A DNA stretch of 64,000 nucleotides from Mycolicibacterium brisbanense (lineage in GTDB: Bacteria; Actinomycetota; Actinomycetes; Mycobacteriales; Mycobacteriaceae): the NCBI RefSeq assembly GCF_001570425.1, contig NZ_BCSX01000033.1:1-64000 (forward strand). The letters run 5' to 3'. A model generated the notes under the pieces. It saw only the letters and a list, made by a program, of their open reading frames with translations. It was not told where the DNA came from and ran no database searches. A program made the position numbers and the translations under genes. This document shows, in pieces, positions 26,746 through 37,250 of the stretch (its first letter is position 1; each line of letters opens with the position of its first letter).

Positions 26746-26850
26746 CGTCTACATCATTTGCACCATCGGGTCCCGGGCAAACACATCTTTCGCCCGAAGC
26801 TCGCGGGGTGGCGCCGGCCATAGCTTGTTGAGCACCCGGTGAAACCCCGG
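26746..26850 (+). promoter_or_regulatory. Two-block promoter element, copy D (permease 3)
   Basis: Block 1 (26746-26761) is identical over 16 bases to that of the MFS promoter. Block 2 (about 26812-26850, containing CGCCGGCCATAGCTTGTTGAG) follows at the same 57-nt distance. It lies in the divergent region between the LuxR-type regulator and permease 3. Confidence 0.6.
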
Positions 26851-26877
26851 ACCACTCCACGAAAGGCCACGGACGCC

Positions 26878-26907
26878 ATGAACATCAACTCCGGAGCGAC
26901 GAAGTGA
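26878..26907 (+). CDS. Possible 9-codon leader peptide overlapping the permease 3 start
   Basis: An ATG-initiated mini-frame (MNINSGATK, stop TGA 26905-26907) ends by overlapping the GTG start of permease 3 at 26904-26906 (GTGA). GAAAGG lies about 11 nt before its ATG. Translation of the leader could couple to the permease, or it may be a chance frame. No attenuator hairpin or codon run is visible. Confidence 0.3.
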   Translation: MNINSGATK

Positions 26908-28376
26908 CGAGCCTCCTGGACAGGCCGGCAGCCACCACGACCGCACCTGCCAAGGACTTCTGTGAAGAGTCCGGTTACAAGCCCGAACTGAAGCGATCGC
27001 TCAGTTCTTTCCAGATGTTCGCGATCTCGTTCGCGTCGGTATCCGTGGTGATCGGCATCTTCGCCACTTACAGCCAGGTCCTGAAGAATTCGGGTCCGCT
27101 GGGCATCTGGCTCTTCCCGATCGTCGCGGTGGGACAGATCCTGGTGGCTCTGGTGTTCGCACAGTTCGCGGCGCGGATCCCGCTCAGCGGTTCGTCCTAC
27201 CAATGGGCGTCGCGGTTGGCCAACCCGAAGATCGGCTGGATCTTCGGCTGGATCGCGGCGTGGAACATCGGGCTGAGCCCGGTCGCGATCGACAACGCGC
27301 TGGCCACCCAATGCCTGATGCCGCTGTTCAACATGGCACCGAGCGAAACCACCGGGCGCGTGATCACGGTGATACTGCTGCTGATCCAAGCCGTCATCGT
27401 GATCTACTCGACCCGCATCGTGGGCTGGACCAACTCGCTGGCCGTCGGTGTCGAACTCGCGATCGTCGTGGTGCTGGGCGCCGCCCTGTTTGCCGCGGTC
27501 ATTCTCACCGGCCATGGCTCGACCCAGAACCTCTTCTCGGAGGGCATCGCCACAGGCTCGACGAATTACTTCGCCATCGGTGGCGGATTGATGGCCGCCA
27601 TGATCATGGGACTGTCGACGCTCGTCGGATTCGAGGCTTCGGCGAACATGGCTGAGGAAGCCAAGGACGCGGACCGTACCGTTCCCCGGGCGATCGTGGG
27701 ATCGGTTGTCGCCGCTGCGATCCTGGGAATGTTCCTGATCGTCGCGCTGACCGTGGCGATCCGGGACATGGGCGCGGCCTCCAACAGCGCATCGCCGGTC
27801 GCCGAGATCATGAATCAGCAGTTCGGTCCCGCTCTGGAACGGCCGCTGCTGCTGGTGATCGCGATCGCGTTCTTCGGTGCCGCCCTGGTGACCATCGCCG
27901 GAACCTCCCGCATCGTCTTCGCGATGGCGCGCGACGAGCGCTTCCCCGCCCACCGCATGTTCAGCCGGGTCAACCCCCACACCCGCACCCCGATCCCCGC
28001 CACGCTGCTGGTACTGGCCCTCGGTGTGGTGGTGATGCTGGTGATGCCGGGCGGAGCCCTGATCCAACTCATCACGGCCGGCGCGATCTTCAACAACATT
28101 CCCTACGCCCTGACGATCGTTCTCTACCTGGTGGTGCGCAAGAAGCTCGCACGCAAGGAAGGCGCTTTCAGCCTGGGACGCTTCGAGGTTCCGATCGCGG
28201 TGGTCGCGCTGGCGTGGGTGTTCATCGCAATGTTCGTGGTCAGCGTCTCCGAGGCGACCGTGACGACCTTCCTGATCGTCGCCGGCCTGGTCCTCTCCGG
28301 CGCGGTGTACCTGGGCTACCTGCTGAAGTGCCGCCGCGAAGTTCTGGAGCGTGAACCCGGCACTCAGCAGTTCTGA
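26904..28376 (+). CDS. APC-family amino acid/amine permease (permease 3)
   Basis: A 490-residue transporter, paralogous to permeases 1 and 2 (ELKRSLSSFQMFAISFASVS, SGSSYQWASRLANPKIGWIF, GFEASANMAEEAKDADRTVP). About 12 helices, cytoplasmic membrane. The GTG start has CCGGAG 8 nt upstream; there is no in-frame ATG nearby. It is transcribed divergently from the LuxR regulator under promoter element D and ends in a strong hairpin at 28392-28429, so it is a single-gene unit. The substrate is unknown; neighbouring amine-type oxidases (33.8 kb and 18.7 kb) make an amine or amino acid likely. Confidence 0.92.
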   Translation: MTSLLDRPAATTTAPAKDFCEESGYKPELKRSLSSFQMFAISFASVSVVIGIFATYSQVLKNSGPLGIWLFPIVAVGQILVALVFAQFAARIPLSGSSYQWASRLANPKIGWIFGWIAAWNIGLSPVAIDNALATQCLMPLFNMAPSETTGRVITVILLLIQAVIVIYSTRIVGWTNSLAVGVELAIVVVLGAALFAAVILTGHGSTQNLFSEGIATGSTNYFAIGGGLMAAMIMGLSTLVGFEASANMAEEAKDADRTVPRAIVGSVVAAAILGMFLIVALTVAIRDMGAASNSASPVAEIMNQQFGPALERPLLLVIAIAFFGAALVTIAGTSRIVFAMARDERFPAHRMFSRVNPHTRTPIPATLLVLALGVVVMLVMPGGALIQLITAGAIFNNIPYALTIVLYLVVRKKLARKEGAFSLGRFEVPIAVVALAWVFIAMFVVSVSEATVTTFLIVAGLVLSGAVYLGYLLKCRREVLEREPGTQQF

Positions 28377-28391
28377 AGTCCCGCCCGACCC

Positions 28392-28429
28392 GTCATCCCC
28401 CTTGGCCCGCCCGGACCAAGGGGGATGAC
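28392..28429 (+). terminator. Hairpin terminator after permease 3
   Basis: Perfect 14-bp inverted repeat (arms 28392-28405 and 28416-28429, GTCATCCCCCTTGG and its complement) with a 10-nt loop, followed by TTCTGTGTG. It begins 16 nt after the permease stop and separates it from the glnX operon. Confidence 0.8.
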
Positions 28430-28492
28430 TTCTGTGTGAGGCAACCACCCACACAACGCGTTTGCAGGCGCTACCGTGCGATTCATCCTGCT

Positions 28493-28498
28493 AGGAGG
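28493..28498 (+). promoter_or_regulatory. Ribosome-binding site deciding the glnX start
   Basis: A perfect AGGAGG. It is only 2 nt from ATG 28501 but 8 nt from GTG 28507, so the GTG is the better start. Confidence 0.6.
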
Positions 28499-28506
28499 AG
28501 ATGCGA

Positions 28507-29814
28507 GTGGACGGCGATGAGGTGGAGCGTCGGCAGACGCGCACACTCGATGAGTCGCTGCTCGTCGATCTCGACGAGCCGGACCGCCCCGTCATCGACT
28601 TCCTGCGAGCCACCCCCGGCCGGATCGCGGTGATGGCCGTCATCTTGGTGGCGATCGTCCTGGCCGTGGGCGTGGCGGCGTCGGCGACGGTATCCGGCCG
28701 GCAACAACAGTTGGGCACCTTGGGGTCACACACCGAACCGCTATCCGATGCGGCGCAGCGGATCTACAGTGCCTTGTCGTCGGCCAACACCACTGCGGCG
28801 ACCGCGTTCCTGGCAGGCGGTGTGGAACCGCGCGACATCCGCGACCGGTACGACGCGGACATCGGACAGGCCTCCGCCGGCCTGGTGACCGCGTCGAACG
28901 GCGTGTCTGCCAATGACACCGAGTCGTTGACCCTGCTGACCGACCTGTCCAATCAGCTGGCGCTGTACACCGGGATGATGGCGACGGCTCGTGCGAGCAA
29001 CCGTGACGGCCTCCCGATCGGCGTCGCGTACCTCAGCGGAGCGTCCACGCTGATGCAGGAGTCGATGCTGCCGGATGCCGATCGGCTGTACCGAACTCAG
29101 ATCGACGCGGTCACCTCGTCGCAGCGCTCGGCAGCGCCGGCGTATGCGGTGATCGCAGGGGCCGCGGTGGCCGTGGGGCTGTTGATCGTCGCGCAGATCT
29201 TCCTCGCCAGGCACAGCCATCGACGGCTCAACCCGGGACTGGCAGTGGCGTCGTTGTTGATGGCGGTACTCACGGTCTGGCTGACCGCCGCCGGCCTCGT
29301 GTCGGCGCACGCCGCGAACAATGCGCGCACGCAGGGAGGCGAACCGCTCGGCGTCGCGGTGGCCGCCCGGATTCTCGTGCAACAGGCCCGCGCTGACGAG
29401 ATCCTCGGGCTGCTCAAGCGGGGCTCCGACACCCTGTCCGACATCAGATTCGATGAGCGGACCGCTCAGGTCGGTTGGCTGCTGGACAAGCACCCGGTCG
29501 ACGGAGCATCCGACGCCCTGCACGGCTGGATCAGCTCGCACAACGAGATCCGCAACAAGCTGGTCGGGGGCGATTACCCGGGGGCGGTGGCGATCGCGAG
29601 AGACGACGGGGTCCAACATTCGACGGCCCAGTTCGCCCGGCTGGATCAGGCGCTGGGGGATGACATCGTGCGGTTGCGGCAACGCCAGCGTGACGGCATC
29701 ACGCGGGCGTACATTGCGTTGAGCGCACTTCCGGCCGGCGCCGCGGCCATCAGCGTGCTGGCGGCACTTGCGGTTGCCGCGGGTGTCGCGCCGAGACTGA
29801 ACGAATACCACTGA
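28507..29814 (+). CDS. glnX: GlnX-type membrane sensor protein
   Basis: A 435-residue membrane protein homologous to GlnX of Mycobacterium tuberculosis, which passes the signal from the solute-binding lipoprotein GlnH to the kinase PknG. A cytoplasmic N-terminus (~1-35) is followed by a first helix (~38-60, AVMAVILVAIVLAVGVAASA). An extracellular helical domain (~65-205) leads to two adjacent helices (~212-262), a second extracellular region and a C-terminal helix (~405-428). The start is set by AGGAGG (see 28493-28498). Its TGA overlaps the ATG of the first glnH by one base. It heads the operon glnX-glnH-glnH-pknG. Confidence 0.88.
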   Translation: MDGDEVERRQTRTLDESLLVDLDEPDRPVIDFLRATPGRIAVMAVILVAIVLAVGVAASATVSGRQQQLGTLGSHTEPLSDAAQRIYSALSSANTTAATAFLAGGVEPRDIRDRYDADIGQASAGLVTASNGVSANDTESLTLLTDLSNQLALYTGMMATARASNRDGLPIGVAYLSGASTLMQESMLPDADRLYRTQIDAVTSSQRSAAPAYAVIAGAAVAVGLLIVAQIFLARHSHRRLNPGLAVASLLMAVLTVWLTAAGLVSAHAANNARTQGGEPLGVAVAARILVQQARADEILGLLKRGSDTLSDIRFDERTAQVGWLLDKHPVDGASDALHGWISSHNEIRNKLVGGDYPGAVAIARDDGVQHSTAQFARLDQALGDDIVRLRQRQRDGITRAYIALSALPAGAAAISVLAALAVAAGVAPRLNEYH

Positions 29815-30752
29815 TGCGACCCGCCACAAGCCTTCTCGTCCTCGCAGCCACCGTGCTGACCGGATGCGCCACGGTGCAACCGCTGGTCGAGGTACCGGCC
29901 TCCCTCACGACCATGCCGTTGCCGAGCGGGGCTGAGGTGGCACCGACTGTTACCGGCGCGGCGGTCGAAAGCTGCGATGCCACAGCGAGTTTGCGTCCAT
30001 CGGCCGCGCCCGCGCCCACGGTGGAGGCGATTCGGCGGCGCGGGTGGGTGGTGGTCGGAATAGACCAGAACACCAACCCGCTGAGCTTCCGTGACCCCGT
30101 GACCGGCGAACTGCGGGGTTTCCTCGTCGACCTCTCCCATGAGGTTGCCAGGGACCTGGTCGGTGATCCCAACAAGGTGGACTTCCGGCTGCTGACCGAA
30201 CCGGAGCGGATGCCCGCGGTGCAGAACAACACCGTCGACATCCTGACGAAGGCGACCACCATCACCTGCCCCCGCGCCGAGCAGATCGCGTTCTCGACGG
30301 TGTACTTCGAAGGACATCAGAGGCTGCTGGTGCCCCGGGGTTCGCCGGTGCGCGGGCCGGCCGATCTGGCAGGCAAGCGGGTGTGCTCGGCACTGGCGAC
30401 GACCTCCATCGCGACGGTGGCCCGGGTTGCTCCGGCGGCAACCATCGTGGGAGTGCAGAACTTCGACGACTGCCTGGTTGCGCTTCAGCAGGGACCGGTG
30501 GATGCGGCCAGCACCGACGATTCGCTTCTGGTCGGCATGGCCGGTCAGGATCCCAACCTGGAGATCGTGGGGCCAGCCCTGGAGAACGAGCCGTACGGCA
30601 TCGGGGTCAACAAGTCCGAGGAGGATCTGGTGCGCGCGGTCAACGCCAGCCTGGACCGGATCCGGCGGGACGGCACATGGGAAGCGCTGTACCGCAAGTG
30701 GTTCAGCATGCTCGGCCCGGCCAATCCACCTGAACCGAAGTACCGGGACTGA
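29814..30752 (+). CDS. glnH: GlnH-type solute-binding lipoprotein, copy 1
   Basis: A 312-residue lipoprotein (lipobox LTGC, Cys 18) with a periplasmic-binding-protein type 3 domain (~75-300). GlnH of M. tuberculosis binds aspartate/glutamate-type ligands and signals through GlnX to PknG. Landmarks include VVVGIDQNTNPLSF, the ligand-type Arg in TITCPRAEQIAFS and TDDSLLVG. Where copy 2 and family members read GFDVD, this copy has GFLVD (around residue 101-105), so its ligand behaviour may differ. The final segment (VNASLDRIRRDGTWEALYRK) is nearly identical to copy 2. The start overlaps the glnX stop by one base. Confidence 0.88.
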   Translation: MRPATSLLVLAATVLTGCATVQPLVEVPASLTTMPLPSGAEVAPTVTGAAVESCDATASLRPSAAPAPTVEAIRRRGWVVVGIDQNTNPLSFRDPVTGELRGFLVDLSHEVARDLVGDPNKVDFRLLTEPERMPAVQNNTVDILTKATTITCPRAEQIAFSTVYFEGHQRLLVPRGSPVRGPADLAGKRVCSALATTSIATVARVAPAATIVGVQNFDDCLVALQQGPVDAASTDDSLLVGMAGQDPNLEIVGPALENEPYGIGVNKSEEDLVRAVNASLDRIRRDGTWEALYRKWFSMLGPANPPEPKYRD

Positions 30753-30771
30753 CATGGCCGGTGAAGAGGGT

Positions 30772-31713
30772 ATGCGCGCTGTCACCAGACTTGTCGTTCT
30801 CGCTGCGACAGCGGTGACGGGATGTTCTGCAGTGCAACCGCTTGTCGAGGTGCCTGCCTCGCTCACGACTTTGCCACTGCCCAGTGGCGCTGCCGTGGCG
30901 TCGCGGGTGCCCGGCGTTCCCGTCGAGAGTTGTGATGCCACAGCGAGTTTGCGCCCGTCGACGGAGGGCGGCCCGACCGTCGACGCAATCCGGCAGCGTG
31001 GCAGGCTGATCGTCGGCATCGACCAGAGCACCAATCTGCTGAGCTTTCGCGATCCCGCGTCGGGCCACCTGCAGGGATTCGACGTCGACATCGCGCGCGA
31101 GGTCGCCCGTGACCTGACCGGCGATCCCGACAAGGTGGAGTTCCGTCTGCTCACGTCGCCCGAGCGGATCAGCAACCTGCAGAACGGGACCGTCGACATC
31201 GTCGTCAAGGCCATGACGATCACGTGTGCACGCGCCGAGCAGATCGCTTTCTCCACAGAGTATTTCGATGCGCACCAGCGATTGCTCGTGGCGAAGGACT
31301 CGCCGATACAGGGGCCGGGCGATCTTGCGGGGAAACGCGTGTGCTCACAGGTGGACACCACATCGCTGGCCACAGCCGCCCGCGTGGCGCCCGCGGCGAC
31401 CCTGCTCGGCGTTCAGAACTGGGACGATTGCCTGGTGGCGATCCAGCAGGGGCAGACAGACGCGGTCACCACCGACGACTCGATCCTGGCGGGCATGGCT
31501 GTCCAGGATCCCAACCTGCACCTGGTCGGACCCAGTTTGGAGAACGAGCCCTACGGTATCGGAGTGAACAAATCCCGCGAGGATCTGGTGCGGGCGGTCA
31601 ATGCCAGCCTCGACCGGATCCGGCGGGACGGAACATGGGAGGCGCTGTACCGCAAGTGGTTCAACGTTCTCGGCGGGGCACCGACCCCGCCTGAGCCGCG
31701 GTACCGGGATTGA
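30772..31713 (+). CDS. glnH: GlnH-type solute-binding lipoprotein, copy 2
   Basis: A 313-residue tandem paralogue of the preceding gene, with lipobox VTGC and the same SBP type 3 domain. It keeps GFDVDIAREVARDL and the TITCARAEQIAFS and TDDSILAG motifs. ATG 30772 aligns with the start of copy 1 and gives a normal lipoprotein signal. The in-frame ATG at 30754 would add six codons (MAGEEG) that resemble the start of pknG (MAEEEG), apparently a relic of the duplication. Either codon could be used; AGAGGG is very close to ATG 30772. The stop is 2 nt before the pknG start. Confidence 0.87.
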   Translation: MRAVTRLVVLAATAVTGCSAVQPLVEVPASLTTLPLPSGAAVASRVPGVPVESCDATASLRPSTEGGPTVDAIRQRGRLIVGIDQSTNLLSFRDPASGHLQGFDVDIAREVARDLTGDPDKVEFRLLTSPERISNLQNGTVDIVVKAMTITCARAEQIAFSTEYFDAHQRLLVAKDSPIQGPGDLAGKRVCSQVDTTSLATAARVAPAATLLGVQNWDDCLVAIQQGQTDAVTTDDSILAGMAVQDPNLHLVGPSLENEPYGIGVNKSREDLVRAVNASLDRIRRDGTWEALYRKWFNVLGGAPTPPEPRYRD

Positions 31714-31715
31714 GC

Positions 31716-33713
<1,998 letters not shown>

Positions 33714-33832
33714 GACCGCGCAGCCACGGGATTGACCGCCCCGTCATTATTTGCTGATCGGGATACCGCCTGCGTGCGGATCGGCGTAGGTTGATGACTG
33801 CTCAGCGGGACCACTCGACGAAGGGGTGACCC

Positions 33833-35197
33833 ATGGCAGACGTCGACTACTGCGTGGTGGGTGCCGGTTTCGCCGGGCTGACCGCGGCACTGCGGCTGAA
33901 GCGCGCGGGTCGATCTGTGGTGCTGCTGGAAGCGCGCGACCGGGTTGGTGGCCGGACGTTCACCGAGGTGCGACCCGACGGGACGTGGATCGACCGGGGT
34001 GGGGCCTGGATCGGGCCCGGGCAGGACCGCATCAAGGCGTTGATGACCGAGTTCGGTATCAAGGAATACAAGCAGTACATCGACGGTGACGCGATGATGA
34101 TCGTCGACGGTAAGCAACACCGGTACTCCGGCACGATTCCGTGGTCGATGAGCCCGTGGGCCATCGCCAACCTGGGCGCAGGGCTGCTCGAAGTCGGGCA
34201 CATGTGCAAGTCGATCCCGTTGGAGGCGCCGTGGGAGGCGAAGAGGGCGGCCGAGTGGGACCGAATCACGTTGGGGGAGTGGCTGCATGACCACGTGCAC
34301 TCCAAGCAGGCCCGCGACATGCTCGACATGGCGATGGCGGGTGTCTACACGTCGGCGGCGTCGGAAGTGTCGTTGCTGTGGGCTCTTCATCAGATGGGCT
34401 CGGGCGGTGGACCGATCTTCGTGATCTCCACCAGGAACGGCTCGCAGGACGCGCGGGTGCACGGCGGTATGGGAGCCGTCTACGGCCCGATGGCCGCCGA
34501 ACTCGATGACGCACTGCGTCTTTCGCGACCCGTGCGCCTGATCGCGCAGGACGAGACCGGGGTCAGCGTGCACGCCGACGGCGAGACCGTGCGGGCGGGC
34601 CGCGCGATCGTCGCCGTCCCTCTGGCCGTCGCCAACCAGATCGCCTACGAGCCAATGCTTCCCGTCGACCGAGCATTTCTTCACCAGCGCATGCCCAGCG
34701 GCGCCGTGTTCAAGATCTCGGTGGTCTACGACAGCGCGTTCTGGCGCGCCGACGGGTTGTGCGGGCAATCGGCCGCACCGGGCAGCCCTGCCACGCTCAC
34801 CATCGATGCGTGCACCGACATCGCGGTCCCGGGCATCATGTGCGTCATCACCGAAGGTCCTGCCGCACGTCGGCTCGGTCTCCTCGACCCCGACGAGCGC
34901 AAGACCGCCGTGCTCGGCGAGTTGATCGACCGATTCGGCGCAAAGGCCGCGTGCGCGGTGAGCTATCACGAGCAGAACTGGACCGTCGAGCGCTACTCGG
35001 GTGGCGGGATGATCAGCCATGCACCACCGGGAGTGCTCACCGAGTTCGGCCATACCCTGCGCGAGCCGTGCGGGCGAATCCACTGGGCAGGCACAGAGAG
35101 TTCGGCCGTCATGTGCGGCTGGATCGACGGGGCCGTTCGATCCGGTGAGCGGGCCGCGATGGAGGTGATGTCGGCCGACGCCGTGGCGGCGGTGTAG
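33833..35197 (+). CDS. Flavin-containing monoamine oxidase
   Basis: A 454-residue amine oxidase. The N-terminal FAD Rossmann motif is VVGAGFAGLTAALRLKRAG (~8-26) with LLEARDRVGGRTFTE (~32-46). The substrate/flavin region has GGAWIGPGQDR. The C-terminal flavin motif is IHWAGTESSAVMCGWIDGAV (~415-434). It would deaminate primary or secondary amines to aldehydes with H2O2. It resembles mycobacterial AofH-type enzymes, without a signal peptide. RBS AAGGGG precedes the ATG. It follows pknG by 119 nt, and the cluster of APC permeases nearby could supply amine substrates. Confidence 0.88.
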   Translation: MADVDYCVVGAGFAGLTAALRLKRAGRSVVLLEARDRVGGRTFTEVRPDGTWIDRGGAWIGPGQDRIKALMTEFGIKEYKQYIDGDAMMIVDGKQHRYSGTIPWSMSPWAIANLGAGLLEVGHMCKSIPLEAPWEAKRAAEWDRITLGEWLHDHVHSKQARDMLDMAMAGVYTSAASEVSLLWALHQMGSGGGPIFVISTRNGSQDARVHGGMGAVYGPMAAELDDALRLSRPVRLIAQDETGVSVHADGETVRAGRAIVAVPLAVANQIAYEPMLPVDRAFLHQRMPSGAVFKISVVYDSAFWRADGLCGQSAAPGSPATLTIDACTDIAVPGIMCVITEGPAARRLGLLDPDERKTAVLGELIDRFGAKAACAVSYHEQNWTVERYSGGGMISHAPPGVLTEFGHTLREPCGRIHWAGTESSAVMCGWIDGAVRSGERAAMEVMSADAVAAV

Positions 35198-35257
35198 CGC
35201 GTCGGCCCCGGCGAGCGTCCTGAGGATTCCGGTTGGGATCTGACACGATGTCGAACC

Positions 35258-35578
35258 ATGAAGACGCTGATCCTTCCGGTGCTGGTGGCGGTCGCCGGGA
35301 TCGCCTTTGCGCCAGCCGCTGTCGCCGACGATCAGGGCTACCTGGATGAGTTGTCCTCGACGGGCCTGCCGGTGTCCGACGACAACCGCGACACACTGAT
35401 CCAGCTCGGGCAGCAGACGTGCTTGACCGCTCGTGAGGACCCGGCGATGCAGACGGGTGATCTGGCGATGCAGATCGCGGAGGCCCGCTCAGCGTATCCG
35501 TACGGCAAAGCCCAATTGGTCGTCGCTTCCGCGCTGCACAACTACTGCCCGGAGCTCACCGTCAGTTCCGGCGCCTAG
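35258..35578 (+). CDS. Secreted DUF732 protein
   Basis: A 106-residue exported protein: signal peptide (1-23, ending VADD) and a small helical DUF732 domain with two conserved cysteines (QTCLT at ~48-52, NYCPE at ~96-100), which probably form a disulfide. DUF732 proteins are numerous in mycobacteria and of unknown function. The last 17 bases overlap the end of the convergent MFS gene. Confidence 0.85.
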   Translation: MKTLILPVLVAVAGIAFAPAAVADDQGYLDELSSTGLPVSDDNRDTLIQLGQQTCLTAREDPAMQTGDLAMQIAEARSAYPYGKAQLVVASALHNYCPELTVSSGA

Positions 35579-37076
35579 CGCCCGAATCGGCACTCTTGGT
35601 GCAGGGATGCTGGCAGGCCTGGCTCGTCCCGGCCAGCACGTGGTGGGCGACGTCGGCGCCGGTGCGGATGGTCACCGCAGCGACGATCCCACCGCATGCG
35701 GATGCGGCGGCAGCGATGACCATCGCTGTGGAGAAGCCGTGGCCCAAGGGTTCTCCGACACCGGGATTGATGCCGGCCGCCACCGGTAGCATCGCCACGG
35801 CCAGCAACCCGGCGAGTCGTGCGACAGCGTTGTTCACCCCGGACGCGGTTCCCGCCTGACTCTCCGGCACGGCAGCCAGAACGGCCGCGGTCAGTGGAGT
35901 GACGGTTATCATCAGGCCGACGCCGAAAACGACGACGGCAGGCAGCACTGCCGAGAGGTACGACGCTCCCGGGGTGATGCGGGCCATCAGGGCCAGCCCG
36001 GCTGCCGCGACCAGCGGCCCTACGGTCATCGGCAGCCGCGGACCGGTGCGCTGCGCGATGGAACCTGCCCACGGGGAGCCGATCAGCATGATGACCGTGA
36101 TAGGCAGGGTTGCCACACCGGCCACCAAGGCCGAATAGTGCAGGCTCTGCTGCAGCTGCAACGTCAGCAGAAACAGCGCACCCCCGAGCGCGGCGTAGAC
36201 GGCGAAGGTGGTGAGGTTCGCACCGCTGAACTGGCGGGACCGAAACATTCCCAGCGGCAAGAGCGGCGCCTGCACACGCGTCTCGATCACGGCGAAGACC
36301 AACAGCCCGAGGACGCCGACGGCGACGGCCGTCAACGCCGCCGCGGTCCAACCATGCGACGGAACTTCGATCAGCGGATAGATCACGCCTGCGAGACCGA
36401 TCATGACTGCCGCGGCACCCGCGAGGTCCGGGTGTCCGTGGATAGTCGTAGCGCGGGACTCCGGAACGTGGCGGACGGTTATCCAGATGGCGGCCACGGC
36501 GAGCGGAACGTTCAACAAGAACACCCACCGCCACGACGCGGAGTCGACGAGCCAACCCCCGATGAACGGGCCGAGCGCTGAGGTGACACCCGACATCCCT
36601 GCCCATAGCCCCACCGCCTGAGCTCTGTCCTCATTTCGGATCCCGACGTCGATCATGGCGAGACTGCCGGGCACCAGGGCAGCTGCCCCGACGCCCTGGA
36701 CGATGCGCGCGGCGATCAACCAGCCGACGGTCGGAGCCAGGCCGCACACGACCGATGCCACGGTGAAAACCGCCAAGCCGCCGAGAAAGACACGGCGGCG
36801 GCCATACCGATCACCTGCAGCGCCGCCGGCGAGCAACAACGCGCTCAGCGACAGCAGATAGCCGTCGAGCACCCACTGCTGGCCTGTCAGCCCGGTATTC
36901 AGATCCCGCCCGATCGCCGGCAGTGCGACGTTGACCACCGTGCTGTCGAGAAACGCGATGCCCGAGCCGAGTACCGCCGCGGCAACGAGCCACCGCGCGG
37001 CCGGCGACGCCAGGGGCACCCGCGGAGGGGTGCCCTGAGGGTCGCCGCGGCCGTGTTCACTGCCCGTGTCGTCCAT
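35562..37076 (-). CDS. MFS transporter, DHA2 (EmrB/QacA-like) family
   Basis: A 504-residue drug exporter with 14 predicted helices. AFLDSTVVNVALPAIG (~41-56, motif D1), AGDRYGRRRVFLGGLAVF (~85-102, motif A) and GVTSALGPFIGGWLVD (motif C) are diagnostic. The C-terminal tail is hydrophilic, with two Cys. The ATG at 37074-37076 follows a GTG-rich stretch without a strong RBS; an upstream codon is possible. It is not adjacent to a local repressor (the TetR gene is 175 nt upstream on the same strand, in its own unit). Confidence 0.88.
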   Translation of the reverse strand: MDDTGSEHGRGDPQGTPPRVPLASPAARWLVAAAVLGSGIAFLDSTVVNVALPAIGRDLNTGLTGQQWVLDGYLLSLSALLLAGGAAGDRYGRRRVFLGGLAVFTVASVVCGLAPTVGWLIAARIVQGVGAAALVPGSLAMIDVGIRNEDRAQAVGLWAGMSGVTSALGPFIGGWLVDSASWRWVFLLNVPLAVAAIWITVRHVPESRATTIHGHPDLAGAAAVMIGLAGVIYPLIEVPSHGWTAAALTAVAVGVLGLLVFAVIETRVQAPLLPLGMFRSRQFSGANLTTFAVYAALGGALFLLTLQLQQSLHYSALVAGVATLPITVIMLIGSPWAGSIAQRTGPRLPMTVGPLVAAAGLALMARITPGASYLSAVLPAVVVFGVGLMITVTPLTAAVLAAVPESQAGTASGVNNAVARLAGLLAVAMLPVAAGINPGVGEPLGHGFSTAMVIAAAASACGGIVAAVTIRTGADVAHHVLAGTSQACQHPCTKSADSGARRRN

Positions 37077-37250
37077 CCACCCATGATTGTCACAACGCGG
37101 TCCGTTGCAGCGCAAACGCGGCGACGCATACGGGTTTGGGCGAGACATCGAATCCTGCACGCCACCATAGGGTTTCGCCGACCGACACGAAGCCGCTGCT
37201 GGCAGGCGGCGACCCCGACCGATGGCCGGCGGAGCGCCGGTCAGCAGAAG

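Noticed and set aside
26754..28454. 566-residue open frame antisense to permease 3
   Set aside because: Repetitive Asp/His/Arg composition typical of antisense frames; permease 3 is unmistakable.
29646..31373. 575-residue open frame on the minus strand across glnX and both glnH genes
   Set aside because: Antisense frame to well-supported genes in a GC-rich genome; no domain or RBS.
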